From NCBI GenBank assembly GCA_029778935.1, contig JAKPBM010000090.1, positions 1 to 5,660 of the forward strand: a DNA stretch of 5,660 bases. The letters are read 5' to 3'. Origin of the DNA: Bacillota bacterium (GTDB taxonomy: Bacteria; Bacillota; Clostridia; Oscillospirales; QAMX01). The position numbers and the translations under genes were made by a program. The notes below the pieces were generated by a model. It did no database searches and was not told where the DNA came from. It was given only the letters and a program-made list of their open reading frames with translations. Positions 1 to 5,660 of the stretch are shown here, in pieces. Within the stretch, counting starts at the first letter, position 1; each line of letters begins with the position of its first letter.

Positions 1-1
1 G

Positions 2-268
2 GGATCCCCGTCTATTCTGCGAATCGACATTAACGAAGTATCCGATTGGCAGCTCTTGCTCTATCCGGGGCTTTCCTCCGACGTGAAGGAAGGTATTCTG
101 GCCCTGCGGAACGAGCTGGGCCGCATCCGGTCCCTGGACGAACTGGCGCATGTGCCAGGCATCGGTATTTCCACACTAAAAAAACTATACACCCTGTTCT
201 ATATCCGACCCTTAGGTTCGGGAACCAAATTTCACTACGCCACAGGCAGGATTGAGGAGTTGCAATGA
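2..268 (+). CDS. ComEA-like helix-hairpin-helix protein, 3' part only
   Basis: The reading frame is open from the window edge and ends at TGA 266-268; 88 residues are visible and the true start lies upstream. The visible part has the tandem helix-hairpin-helix layout of ComEA C-termini. It opens with an 'IDIN' segment (residues 8-11), then a first hairpin at 21-26 (YPGLSS), a helix with 'ALRNELGRI', then 'LDELAHVPGIG' at 45-55 and a closing helix. The second hairpin (VPGIG) is canonical, while the first has GLS where GIG is usual. In known ComEA proteins this domain binds DNA without sequence specificity during transformation; related domains also occur in other DNA-binding proteins. A tail of about 20 residues follows the domain, longer than in typical ComEA. 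The stop overlaps the next gene's start (ATGA), so it is probably the upstream member of the two-component operon. The fold is well supported; a competence role is inferred, since the N-terminal anchor cannot be seen. Confidence 0.75.
   Translation, partial: GSPSILRIDINEVSDWQLLLYPGLSSDVKEGILALRNELGRIRSLDELAHVPGIGISTLKKLYTLFYIRPLGSGTKFHYATGRIEELQ
254..259 (+). promoter_or_regulatory. Ribosome binding site of the response regulator gene
   Basis: GAGGAG lies five bases before ATG 265, inside the last codons of the upstream gene. It fixes the regulator start, and with the ATGA overlap it suggests coupled translation. Confidence 0.75.
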
Positions 269-954
269 GAATCTTAATTGTTGACGATGAAAAGCTGTTA
301 GTCAAAGGCATCAAGTTCAATCTGGAGAACGAAGGCTACGAAGTGGACGCCGTGTACAACGGCGAAGACGCCCTTGCCCTTGCGCAGGAACGGGAGTACG
401 ACCTGATTATCCTGGATCTCATGCTGCCGAAGATGGACGGACTGGAAGTGTGCCGCCACATCCGCGAGTTTTCCAAAGTGCCTATTATCATGCTGACGGC
501 CAAAGGCGAAGACACGGACAAGCTGATCGGCTTTGAGTACGGCGCCGACGACTATCTCTTAAAGCCCTTCAACATCATGGAGCTGAAAGCCCGCATCCGC
601 GCCATTCTCCGCCGCTCGGCGACGACGAAGGCGGCCAGCAAGACGGAAAACGAATCCAAGCTTGACGGCGGCGGCATCACGCTGAGTTTAAACGAGCGTA
701 TCGCCTACGTGGGCGACCGTCCGGTGGACCTGACGCCGAAGGAATTTGACCTTCTGGAGCTGCTCATGCGTTCCGCCAACTGCGTGTTCAGCCGCGAAGC
801 GCTTCTGAACACCGTTTGGGGCTACGACTACCCGGGTGATATCCGCACTGTCGACGTGCATATCCGGCGCCTGCGCGAAAAGCTGGAGGACAACCCCGCG
901 GAACCCCAGCATATTATGACGAAATGGGGCGTCGGCTACTATTACAAGATCTGA
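265..954 (+). CDS. OmpR/PhoB-family response regulator
   Basis: This 229-residue cytoplasmic transcription factor has the normal length and order for its family. The receiver domain (about 1-117) shows the acidic pair D7/D8, phospho-acceptor D51 in 'LDLMLP', T78 in 'MLTAK', and K100-P101 in 'LLKPF'. A linker of about 15 residues precedes a winged-helix domain (about 135-229). This has 'LTPKEFDLLELL' at 156-167, a recognition helix around 194-207 (RTVDVHIRRLREKL), and the closing 'KWGVGYYYKI' wing. All residues needed for phosphotransfer are present. The receiver resembles the PhoP/WalR branch, but I cannot assign orthology by eye, so no symbol is given. The start is fixed by GAGGAG at 254-259 and the overlap with the preceding stop. 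The kinase starts one base after its stop, so that kinase is very likely its partner. The target genes are unknown. Confidence 0.96.
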   Translation: MRILIVDDEKLLVKGIKFNLENEGYEVDAVYNGEDALALAQEREYDLIILDLMLPKMDGLEVCRHIREFSKVPIIMLTAKGEDTDKLIGFEYGADDYLLKPFNIMELKARIRAILRRSATTKAASKTENESKLDGGGITLSLNERIAYVGDRPVDLTPKEFDLLELLMRSANCVFSREALLNTVWGYDYPGDIRTVDVHIRRLREKLEDNPAEPQHIMTKWGVGYYYKI

Positions 955-955
955 C

Positions 956-2431
956 ATGCGTTCCGATATACGGTCTGAACCGAAGCAGGCGCTGAAAAAA
1001 TTCCGTTTTTTCAGCGCCTTTGTCACCAAATTGAATGGATTCGGCTTTCTCGTCGCGCTGATCCTCGTCATACTGCTGAACACCGTCCCGCTGTACCACG
1101 CCCAGAATATTGCCTTCCGCGCCCGCGAAAAGTCCATGCGGGAGCACGCGGAAAGCATCGCTCAGATGCTCGGCTCGCTGGATCAGCTGACGCGGGAGGA
1201 AATGCCGCTTTTGGCGGCGCGGTTTGCCCCGCTGCCCGCAGAGCGGCTGATTGTGCTGGACAAAAGCGGACAGGTGATCTACGACAGCGTCACGTCCGAC
1301 AACCGGATAGGCACGCGCATGTTAAGCTCCCAGACGGCGACGGCCATGAACGGCAACGTCCATTTTTCGTACCAGTACCGGGAGTCCGGCTTCTATTCTC
1401 AGATTGCCATGCCGGTCAGCTACAAAGGCACGATTACGGGCGTAGTGTTCCTATCCTACCTGGATTCGGAGCTGGGCACCCAGCTGGAAGCCGTCCGGCA
1501 CGCCTGCGCCGCCATTTCCCTGTTTGTTGTCGTGCTCTTTGCCGCTTTTACCGTGCCTTTGTCCATACAGTTTGCAAAGCAGATGCAGATTATCCGCGAT
1601 ACGTTTGCCAAAATGGCCAAAGGCGATTACCATGTGCGCCTGGACGAATCGGGCAGCGACGAGTTTGCCAATCTGCGGCAGGAGCTGAATCGGCTCAACG
1701 TCGCCCTGGCCGACACGGAGGAGATGCGCCGGCGCTTTGTGTCCGACGCCTCCCACGAGCTGAAAACGCCTCTGGCGTCGGTGAAGCTGCTGTCCGACTC
1801 CATTCTGCAAACGCCCGATATGAGCCGGGAGCAAATTCATGAGTTTTTAACCGACATCAACAACGAAATCGACCGTTTGACGCGCATTTCCGGGCGCCTG
1901 CTGCAGCTTTCCACCCTGGAAGACAAGTCCATCCAGGAATCCTTCCGCCCCACCGACGCCAAAGCCGTGGCGGAGAACGTCTGCCGCATGCTTACGCCTT
2001 TGGCCAAGGTCAGCAACTGCAACATCCGCCCCGAGCTGGCCGAAGGCTGCTATGTAGTGGCCAACTACGACGTTTTGTACCAGATTTTCTATAATCTGGT
2101 GGAAAACTCCATCAAATACAGCGGCTGGAACAACGAAGTACGCATTTTCCTGTACACAAAAGAAGGCAAAGTCTACTTCATCGTGGACGACGACGGCGAA
2201 GGCATCCCCGAAAAAGACCTGGAGCGCATTTTCGACCGTTTCTACCGCGTGGACAAAGCGCGGGCGAGAAGCACGGGCGGCACCGGGCTGGGCCTTTCCA
2301 TCGTGGCCACGGCGGTACACAACTGCGGCGGAACGGTAAAAGCCGAGAACCGGCCCTCCGGCGGCGCGCGTTTTACCGTTGTTTTCCCGCTGGCCCCTGC
2401 AGAAGAAGGCGGTGAGTTTGATGGCGAGTAA
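956..2431 (+). CDS. Membrane sensor histidine kinase, partner of the adjacent regulator
   Basis: This 491-residue kinase should phosphorylate the adjacent regulator in response to an extracellular signal. Visible order: TM1 about 29-47; an extracytoplasmic sensor region about 48-182, with a PAS/Cache-like stretch 'LIVLDKSGQVIYDS' at 98-111; TM2 about 183-204; HAMP about 205-255. The dimerisation domain follows, with the H-box 'SDASHELKTPL' and phospho-accepting H267. The ATPase domain has an N-box (N380, N384), G1 box 'DDDGEGIP' at 411-418, F-box around 424-431, and G2 box 'GGTGLGLSI' at 441-449. It is complete and probably active. The ATG lies one base past the regulator's TGA and has no clear Shine-Dalgarno site, so reinitiation by ribosomes finishing the regulator is likely. 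A weaker alternative start is TTG 1031 (residue 26), just before TM1; choosing it would leave the hairpin at 987-1019 untranslated. The ligand cannot be told from the sequence. Confidence 0.95.
   Translation: MRSDIRSEPKQALKKFRFFSAFVTKLNGFGFLVALILVILLNTVPLYHAQNIAFRAREKSMREHAESIAQMLGSLDQLTREEMPLLAARFAPLPAERLIVLDKSGQVIYDSVTSDNRIGTRMLSSQTATAMNGNVHFSYQYRESGFYSQIAMPVSYKGTITGVVFLSYLDSELGTQLEAVRHACAAISLFVVVLFAAFTVPLSIQFAKQMQIIRDTFAKMAKGDYHVRLDESGSDEFANLRQELNRLNVALADTEEMRRRFVSDASHELKTPLASVKLLSDSILQTPDMSREQIHEFLTDINNEIDRLTRISGRLLQLSTLEDKSIQESFRPTDAKAVAENVCRMLTPLAKVSNCNIRPELAEGCYVVANYDVLYQIFYNLVENSIKYSGWNNEVRIFLYTKEGKVYFIVDDDGEGIPEKDLERIFDRFYRVDKARARSTGGTGLGLSIVATAVHNCGGTVKAENRPSGGARFTVVFPLAPAEEGGEFDGE
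987..1019 (+). repeat. Perfect 14-bp inverted repeat at the 5' end of the kinase gene
   Basis: The arms AGGCGCTGAAAAAA (987-1000) and TTTTTTCAGCGCCT (1006-1019) are exact reverse complements around a 5-base loop, TTCCG. The element begins 31 bases after the kinase ATG and encodes residues from about 11 to 22 (including KKFRFFSA). RNA would fold into a long stem. It is not a standard intrinsic terminator: only three T follow on the + strand, and no T-run follows it on the - strand. A role in setting the regulator-to-kinase ratio or in mRNA processing is inference. Confidence 0.7.
2407..2415 (+). promoter_or_regulatory. Ribosome binding site of the GerMN gene
   Basis: AGGCGGTGA matches the Shine-Dalgarno consensus AGGAGGTGA except at one base and sits five bases before ATG 2421. 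This decides the start against the upstream in-frame TTG at 2379. The site lies inside the last kinase codons. Confidence 0.85.
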
Positions 2432-3374
2432 AACCAGGCTCATTTTTCTGATTGTCATGGGCGTTCTTGCCTTTGGCGCCGTGCTGACGGCGCTGCTTGT
2501 CATCTTTCTTCCGGACAACGACAACTATAAAACCCTCTGGTATGTGCGTAACCCGAACGCCAAGCAGACGGGCGAGCTGTTTGTGTCGGAAAAGCGGGCA
2601 GTGGTTCCCGGCCCGGGCAGCAAACTCACCTCTACGCTTCTGAACCTGCTCCTTTCGGAACCCCAGTCGGATGAGCTGATGTCCCCCTTCCCCGCGGGCA
2701 CGAAAGTGCTGCGATCCCAGCAGGAGGGGCAGACGCTGTCCATCGATTTTTCCGCCGAATACGCCAAGGCCGACCCGTTTACCATGTCCATGGCGGAATA
2801 CTGCCTTGCCGCAACGCTTACCGGCGTCAGCGACGGGGCCGAAAGGGAGGAAATCCTCTATTTCCGCATCACCATTGAAGGAAATCCCCACCCCTACTAT
2901 TCCGACACCTTCTCCCTGGCGGATTTCTTGACCGACGGATTCGCCCTCATCCCCTACACCCGCACGGTCACCCTGTATTACCCGCACACCAACAACCTGT
3001 ACCTGGTGCCCCGGCAGGAGCAGATTATGCTTTATTCGGAAAACGACCTGCTCGCATCCGCGTTAGACTCTCTCCTGCACGGGCCTCAGGATAACCCCGC
3101 CTTAGCCATCGCGCCGCCGGATACGTCGGTGCTGTTTGTCGGCGTCATCGACGGGGTGATCACCGTCAATCTGTCCCGGGACTTCCTAGACTATGCCAGC
3201 GTGGACAAGTCTCAGGCCAGGCTGATGCTGTACTCCATCGTGAACACCCTGACGGGGCTGGTTTCCTCCAACTCCGTCCGGTTTTTAATCGAGGGCGAGG
3301 CCATATCCTCCTACGGCGGCATCCCGCTGTTAGAACCCCTTTCCCGCGACACCACCATAATTTTCGGCGCATAA
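2421..3374 (+). CDS. Membrane-anchored protein with two GerMN domains
   Basis: This is a 317-residue protein with one N-terminal hydrophobic segment (about 7-30) and no lipobox cysteine. It is therefore probably anchored by an uncleaved signal-anchor with the rest outside the membrane. Two GerMN-type units follow. The first (about 37-165) carries 'TLSIDFSAEY' at 105-114. The second (about 183-300) carries 'VTVNLSRD'-like 'ITVNLSRDFLDYA' at 247-259 and 'VRFLIEGEAISSYGGIPL' at 286-303. Tandem GerMN domains are the layout of Bacillus GerM, a spore envelope and germination protein, and a GerMN domain also occurs in actinobacterial LpqB. The gene overlaps the kinase end by 11 bases and has its own strong ribosome binding site. 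Because it is co-translated with a two-component system, I infer it may modulate the kinase from outside the membrane. A direct sporulation role is the alternative. The domain call is firm, the role is not. Confidence 0.88.
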   Translation: MASKTRLIFLIVMGVLAFGAVLTALLVIFLPDNDNYKTLWYVRNPNAKQTGELFVSEKRAVVPGPGSKLTSTLLNLLLSEPQSDELMSPFPAGTKVLRSQQEGQTLSIDFSAEYAKADPFTMSMAEYCLAATLTGVSDGAEREEILYFRITIEGNPHPYYSDTFSLADFLTDGFALIPYTRTVTLYYPHTNNLYLVPRQEQIMLYSENDLLASALDSLLHGPQDNPALAIAPPDTSVLFVGVIDGVITVNLSRDFLDYASVDKSQARLMLYSIVNTLTGLVSSNSVRFLIEGEAISSYGGIPLLEPLSRDTTIIFGA

Positions 3375-3397
3375 CCGCAGAAAGCATATCGGGTCCT

Positions 3398-3431
3398 GGG
3401 CAGCCGTTTTCCGCGGCCTGCCTTTTTCTTT
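3398..3431 (+). terminator. Likely intrinsic terminator of the signalling operon
   Basis: GGCAG (3399-3403) pairs with CTGCC (3418-3422). An inner CCG/CGG pairing with a one-base bulge extends the stem. TTTTTCTTT follows at 3423-3431. It lies about 25 bases past the GerMN stop. The stem is imperfect, so the call is moderate. Confidence 0.6.
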
Positions 3432-3465
3432 AAAAAAGCCCCCGCGGACAGTTCCGCAGGGGCTT
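3432..3465 (-). terminator. Intrinsic terminator of the XRE gene
   Basis: AAGCCCC (3436-3442) pairs with GGGGCTT (3459-3465). After one C/A mismatch, GCGGA (3444-3448) pairs with TCCGC (3453-3457) around the loop CAGT. Read on the - strand, the hairpin runs into six T (3437-3432). It starts 13 bases past the XRE stop codon. Confidence 0.85.
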
Positions 3466-3478
3466 ATGCCTATTTGCT

Positions 3479-4582
3479 TTACTTCAGGAGTTTGCGCGCG
3501 TAGGAAACGATGCCGATCAACACAACGCCGATGGGAAACGCCACCCAGGAAATGTACCACAGGTTGCCGAATACGCCCAGCAGCAGAAACACCATCGTCG
3601 CTGTGAGCATGATAACGCCGGACAGGCTGTTTTCCCAGTTCCCGGACACAAGATCCATCACCAGTTCCAGAATCCCGCATATAATGCCGCCCACCGGGAA
3701 AAACACCCACGCGACACCCCACCGTTTGCCGATAAAGCCTACCAGAAAGAACGCCAGCGTCGCCATCAGCATAACAAGGCCCTGCATGTCGTCCACCTTA
3801 TGCGGCCGTTTTCTGTTTTCCGCGGCGCGCTCTCTGTTGTACCGCTCCACATTGTAACGGGACCGGGAGAGCGCGGCGTGAATAAGCAGCGTCACGCCCA
3901 CGGCGATTAGCAGCATGAATACCGACGAGTACACGTCGTCGGACCACCCATCCGGCACGGGCAGCTCCTTCGCGCCGTCCATAAAGATAACGGCCAGCAA
4001 AACGCAGGCAACGCCTGACGCAATCAGCGCGATAAAGCGCTTTTCAAACCGTTCCGTTTCCTCTTTGGGGTAAAGGACGTCCACTTCCGGGTGGCTTTTT
4101 ATGAAGCCGTCATGCCGCAGCCCGCCGACAACCAGCATCGTAAGCCCCACCAGGCCGACCATCAGAAACGCCATGGTGGCCAGCGTATCGGATACGCCCG
4201 CGCCCTGCAAAAACAGCAGCAGCGAAAGCCCCAAAATGAGCACGCCGACGCCCAGCGGGATGATTCTGGCATACCAGCGCATGTGGCGGTCATAGGCTTT
4301 GGCATTTTCCTCCGCAGAAAAGCGCTCCTCCGCCCGGGCGGCTTCCTCCGCCAGTACCGCCTGTTTGCTTTCCTCTATAGCCTGCACATCCTGCCGCAGC
4401 AGTTCGTCCATCGTGCAGGAAAACATTTCGCACATGGCGAGCAGCTTCTCAATTTCCGGATACGCCGCGCCGCTTTCCCATTTTGACACCGACTGGCGGG
4501 ACACGTCCAGCCGCTCGGCCAGCTGTTCCTGGGTAAGCTGATGTTTCTTTCGCAGATACTGAAGATTTTCCGAAAATCCCAT
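3479..4582 (-). CDS. XRE-family regulator with a polytopic membrane domain
   Basis: This is a 367-residue protein. Residues about 6-62 form a Cro/CI-type helix-turn-helix domain: 'LTQEQLAERLDVSRQSVSKWE' spans roughly 16-36 and 'TMDELL' ends the domain. A charged, Ala/Glu-rich linker (about 65-100) is probably helical. The rest is membrane: about eight hydrophobic segments near 107-125, 133-154, 182-202, 218-237, 267-285, 289-308, 322-338 and 342-360. The last four are two copies of one unit (see the internal repeat). XRE regulators with a C-terminal membrane domain are common in Clostridia; sensing of membrane or cell-surface state is presumed, not shown. The start is set by AGGGGGA six bases before ATG 4582, although the frame stays open further upstream. 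The gene is monocistronic in view, ends in its own terminator, and is divergent from a transporter gene that it may control. Confidence 0.92.
   Translation of the reverse strand: MGFSENLQYLRKKHQLTQEQLAERLDVSRQSVSKWESGAAYPEIEKLLAMCEMFSCTMDELLRQDVQAIEESKQAVLAEEAARAEERFSAEENAKAYDRHMRWYARIIPLGVGVLILGLSLLLFLQGAGVSDTLATMAFLMVGLVGLTMLVVGGLRHDGFIKSHPEVDVLYPKEETERFEKRFIALIASGVACVLLAVIFMDGAKELPVPDGWSDDVYSSVFMLLIAVGVTLLIHAALSRSRYNVERYNRERAAENRKRPHKVDDMQGLVMLMATLAFFLVGFIGKRWGVAWVFFPVGGIICGILELVMDLVSGNWENSLSGVIMLTATMVFLLLGVFGNLWYISWVAFPIGVVLIGIVSYARKLLK
3509..3772 (-). repeat. Internal duplication of a two-helix membrane unit in the XRE protein
   Basis: Residues 271-304 and 325-358 align without gaps at an offset of 54, with 16 of 34 positions identical. 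Shared positions include ML.AT, the G at 282/336 and 285/339, W at 288/342, WV at 292-293/346-347, FP at 295-296/349-350, and GI at 303-304/357-358. The corresponding DNA is 3671-3772 and 3509-3610. This indicates an old duplication of a membrane hairpin. Confidence 0.8.
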
Positions 4583-4588
4583 GGGAAA

Positions 4589-4597
4589 TCCCCCTTT
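4589..4597 (-). promoter_or_regulatory. Ribosome binding site of the XRE gene
   Basis: On the - strand, AAAGGGGGA ends six bases before ATG 4582. It selects this start over upstream in-frame codons, which would add a low-complexity, Cys- and Arg-rich extension of up to 76 residues. Confidence 0.75.
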
Positions 4598-4618
4598 GTT
4601 TGTTGTTTGCGTGGCTTT

Positions 4619-4624
4619 ATTATA
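4619..4624 (-). promoter_or_regulatory. Sigma-A -10 box of the XRE gene
   Basis: The - strand reads a perfect TATAAT, 36 bases before the start codon. The -35 is poor (TGGTGG at a 17-base spacing), so the promoter may be weak or need help. The predicted 5' leader is about 30 bases. Confidence 0.6.
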
Positions 4625-4719
4625 CCGCATACACGGCCCGGCCACCACCAATTTCATGCCGCATTCGCTTTTTTGCCTGTCAACTTTCGGTTGCGCGCCG
4701 TGTTTTGGCCCGCTTCTTC

Positions 4720-4748
4720 TTGCCAAACCGCCGGTTTTGGAGTATGAT
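4720..4748 (+). promoter_or_regulatory. Sigma-A promoter of the transporter gene
   Basis: TTGCCA (4720-4725) and TATGAT (4743-4748) are separated by exactly 17 bases. Each hexamer is close to consensus. Transcription would start near 4755, giving a leader of about 28 bases that contains the ribosome binding site. Confidence 0.7.
4725..4737. promoter_or_regulatory. Palindrome in the promoter spacer, candidate operator
   Basis: AAACCG-C-CGGTTT is a perfect 13-bp palindrome lying almost wholly between the -35 and -10 of the transporter promoter. Such placement is typical of repressor operators. The 17-base spacer argues against MerR-type activation, which uses 19-20. Which protein binds is unknown; the divergent XRE regulator is the nearest candidate. 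Confidence 0.45.
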
Positions 4749-4764
4749 AGTAAAAGTTTTGAAC

Positions 4765-4771
4765 GGAAAGG
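4765..4771 (+). promoter_or_regulatory. Ribosome binding site of the transporter gene
   Basis: GGAAAGG lies 11 bases before GTG 4783, slightly far but the only purine-rich site. An in-frame TGA at 4774-4776 excludes any earlier start. Confidence 0.55.
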
Positions 4772-4782
4772 TCTGAAGTTTC

Positions 4783-5660
4783 GTGACGAAACGCAAAACA
4801 GGCGGCACATGGTGGCTGACCGCCGTTATCCCTCTTTTTTGGTTTTCCCTGTATACATACTCGCCGTATCTGACGGACCATATCGTCTCCCTGGGCGCTT
4901 CCTTAGGCTTTGCGGGTACGATTTCCGGCCTGTACGGCTTTACGCAGATGCTGCTTCGCATCCCCACCGGCATCTGGTCGGACCGAATCGGCCGGCGGAA
5001 GCCCTTTGTCATCGCCGGCTGCCTTTTGGCATCGGCCTCGGCGGCGGGGCTTTTCATATCTAAGACGCCGGAGATGGTGCTTGTGTTCCGGTGCCTGGCG
5101 GGCATGGCGGCCACCTGCTGGGTGCAGATTTCCGTTCTGTACACCACCCAGCACAGCCACAAGGCCTCCGGCGCCGTTTCGTCCGCGCTGGCGCTAAACA
5201 CCTTCGGGCAGCTGGCCGGCGTCGCCGCGGGCACGTTCATCACCGTGTTTGCCCCCGTGTCTGTCACCTTTCTGGTCGGCTGTATCGGCGGCATGGCCGG
5301 CCTGGTTTTGAGCCTGTTTGTGCCCGAAACGCCTCACGTCCGCCCGCAGGGAAGCATTCTGCGCACCGTTCTGGCCGACAAAGCCGCGTTGTACCGGCTG
5401 CTGGGGGCGTCCGCCCTTGCCGTGCTGGCGCAGATACTGCTGTTTGGCGGGCCGTACGGCTTTGCGCCCAGGGTGGCCAAAGAGCTTTTCTCCGCTTCGC
5501 CCATGCAGATGGGCTTTCTGACCATGGCCAGCTCCTCCGCCATCGCTCTGGCAAACCGCTTTGTAAGCCCCGGCCTTTCCAAGCGCCTTGGGGAGAAGAA
5601 TACGCTTTTAGCGGGCTTTGCCGTGTGCTCTTTGTATTTTCTGACGGTGCCGTTTATGGG
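4783..5660 (+). CDS. Major facilitator superfamily transporter, 5' part
   Basis: The frame opens at GTG 4783 and runs off the window end without a stop; 292 residues are visible of about 400 expected. TM1 is about 11-30 with 'SPYL', and TM2 about 43-62. The loop between TM2 and TM3 carries a textbook MFS motif A, 'GIWSDRIGRRK' at 63-73. TM4 starts with 'RCLAGMAA' (103-110), matching motif B with R103. TM5 has a glycine-rich 'FGQLAGVAAG' at 141-150. A central charged loop falls near 181-200. The second half begins at about 205, and 'LSKRLGEKN' (265-273) is the usual degenerate motif-A copy of that half. The protein should use the proton gradient to move a small molecule across the cytoplasmic membrane. 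It looks like a drug-efflux type transporter, but the substrate cannot be assigned. It is divergent from the XRE regulator and has its own promoter. Confidence 0.93.
   Translation, partial: MTKRKTGGTWWLTAVIPLFWFSLYTYSPYLTDHIVSLGASLGFAGTISGLYGFTQMLLRIPTGIWSDRIGRRKPFVIAGCLLASASAAGLFISKTPEMVLVFRCLAGMAATCWVQISVLYTTQHSHKASGAVSSALALNTFGQLAGVAAGTFITVFAPVSVTFLVGCIGGMAGLVLSLFVPETPHVRPQGSILRTVLADKAALYRLLGASALAVLAQILLFGGPYGFAPRVAKELFSASPMQMGFLTMASSSAIALANRFVSPGLSKRLGEKNTLLAGFAVCSLYFLTVPFM

Noticed and set aside
163..191. Possible internal promoter with TATACA at 186-191 before the regulator gene.
   Set aside because: The 17-base-spaced -35 position reads CGGTAT, which is not close to consensus, and the site lies within coding sequence.
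994..1011. A6 and T6 runs next to a stem, considered as a -1 frameshift site.
   Set aside because: The runs are part of the stem itself, the heptamer is not in the slippery register, and both flanking frames give one normal full-length kinase.
987..1023. The kinase-gene hairpin as a standard intrinsic terminator.
   Set aside because: Only three T follow it on the + strand and it lies in an essential part of an intact operon; kept as an unexplained structure instead.
2379..2420. Upstream TTG start for the GerMN gene, adding 14 residues.
   Set aside because: It lacks a ribosome binding site and would put charged residues before the signal-anchor; ATG 2421 has a near-consensus site.
1451..2987. 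Long - strand open frames opposite the kinase and GerMN genes.
   Set aside because: They are shadows of the GC-rich codon pattern on the + strand, with low-complexity products and no ribosome binding sites.
4625..4664. CCGCAT direct repeat (4625-4630 and 4659-4664) and GGCCCGGCC (4635-4643) upstream of the XRE gene.
   Set aside because: They are short and GC-rich, so expected by chance in this base composition; no link to the promoter geometry.
4583..4810. N-terminal extension of the XRE protein, up to 76 residues, in the same open frame.
   Set aside because: It would cross the XRE gene's own -10 box and the divergent promoter, and has no family resemblance; the AGGGGGA site supports ATG 4582.

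Overview
The window looks like chromosome of a spore-forming, moderately high-GC Clostridia bacterium, in the style of the Oscillospiraceae. I base this on gene content and style only: an OmpR-type two-component system followed by a GerMN-domain protein, a membrane-anchored XRE regulator of a type common in Clostridia, strong Shine-Dalgarno sites, and GC-rich codon choice (GCC, GGC, CTG, CGC). No rRNA or other phylogenetic marker is present, so the assignment is an inference.

Left part (1-3374, + strand): one tightly packed operon. It holds the 3' end of a ComEA-like helix-hairpin-helix gene (to 268), an OmpR/PhoB-family response regulator (265-954), a sensor histidine kinase (956-2431), and a membrane-anchored protein with two GerMN domains (2421-3374). 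Three of the four junctions are visible: a 4-base overlap, a 1-base gap and an 11-base overlap, so translation is probably coupled throughout. The regulator-kinase-GerMN order resembles the actinobacterial MtrA-MtrB-LpqB module, where the third protein also carries a GerMN domain. A perfect 14-bp inverted repeat lies just inside the kinase gene.

Middle (3375-3478): a convergent junction with two back-to-back terminator-like hairpins, one for each direction.

Right part (3479-5660): a - strand gene for an XRE-family DNA-binding protein with about eight predicted membrane segments (3479-4582). It is divergent, across a 200-bp intergenic region, from a + strand major facilitator transporter that runs off the window end (4783 onward; this frame has no stop in the window). 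The intergenic region holds a good -10 for the regulator and a good sigma-A promoter for the transporter, with a 13-bp palindrome between its -35 and -10. The pair may be a local regulator/efflux unit, but nothing in the sequence identifies the substrate.

I see no tRNA, rRNA, CRISPR array, insertion sequence or phage gene. The genes are recognisable families. The most interesting points are the three-gene signalling module, the hairpin at the regulator/kinase junction, and the promoter palindrome.
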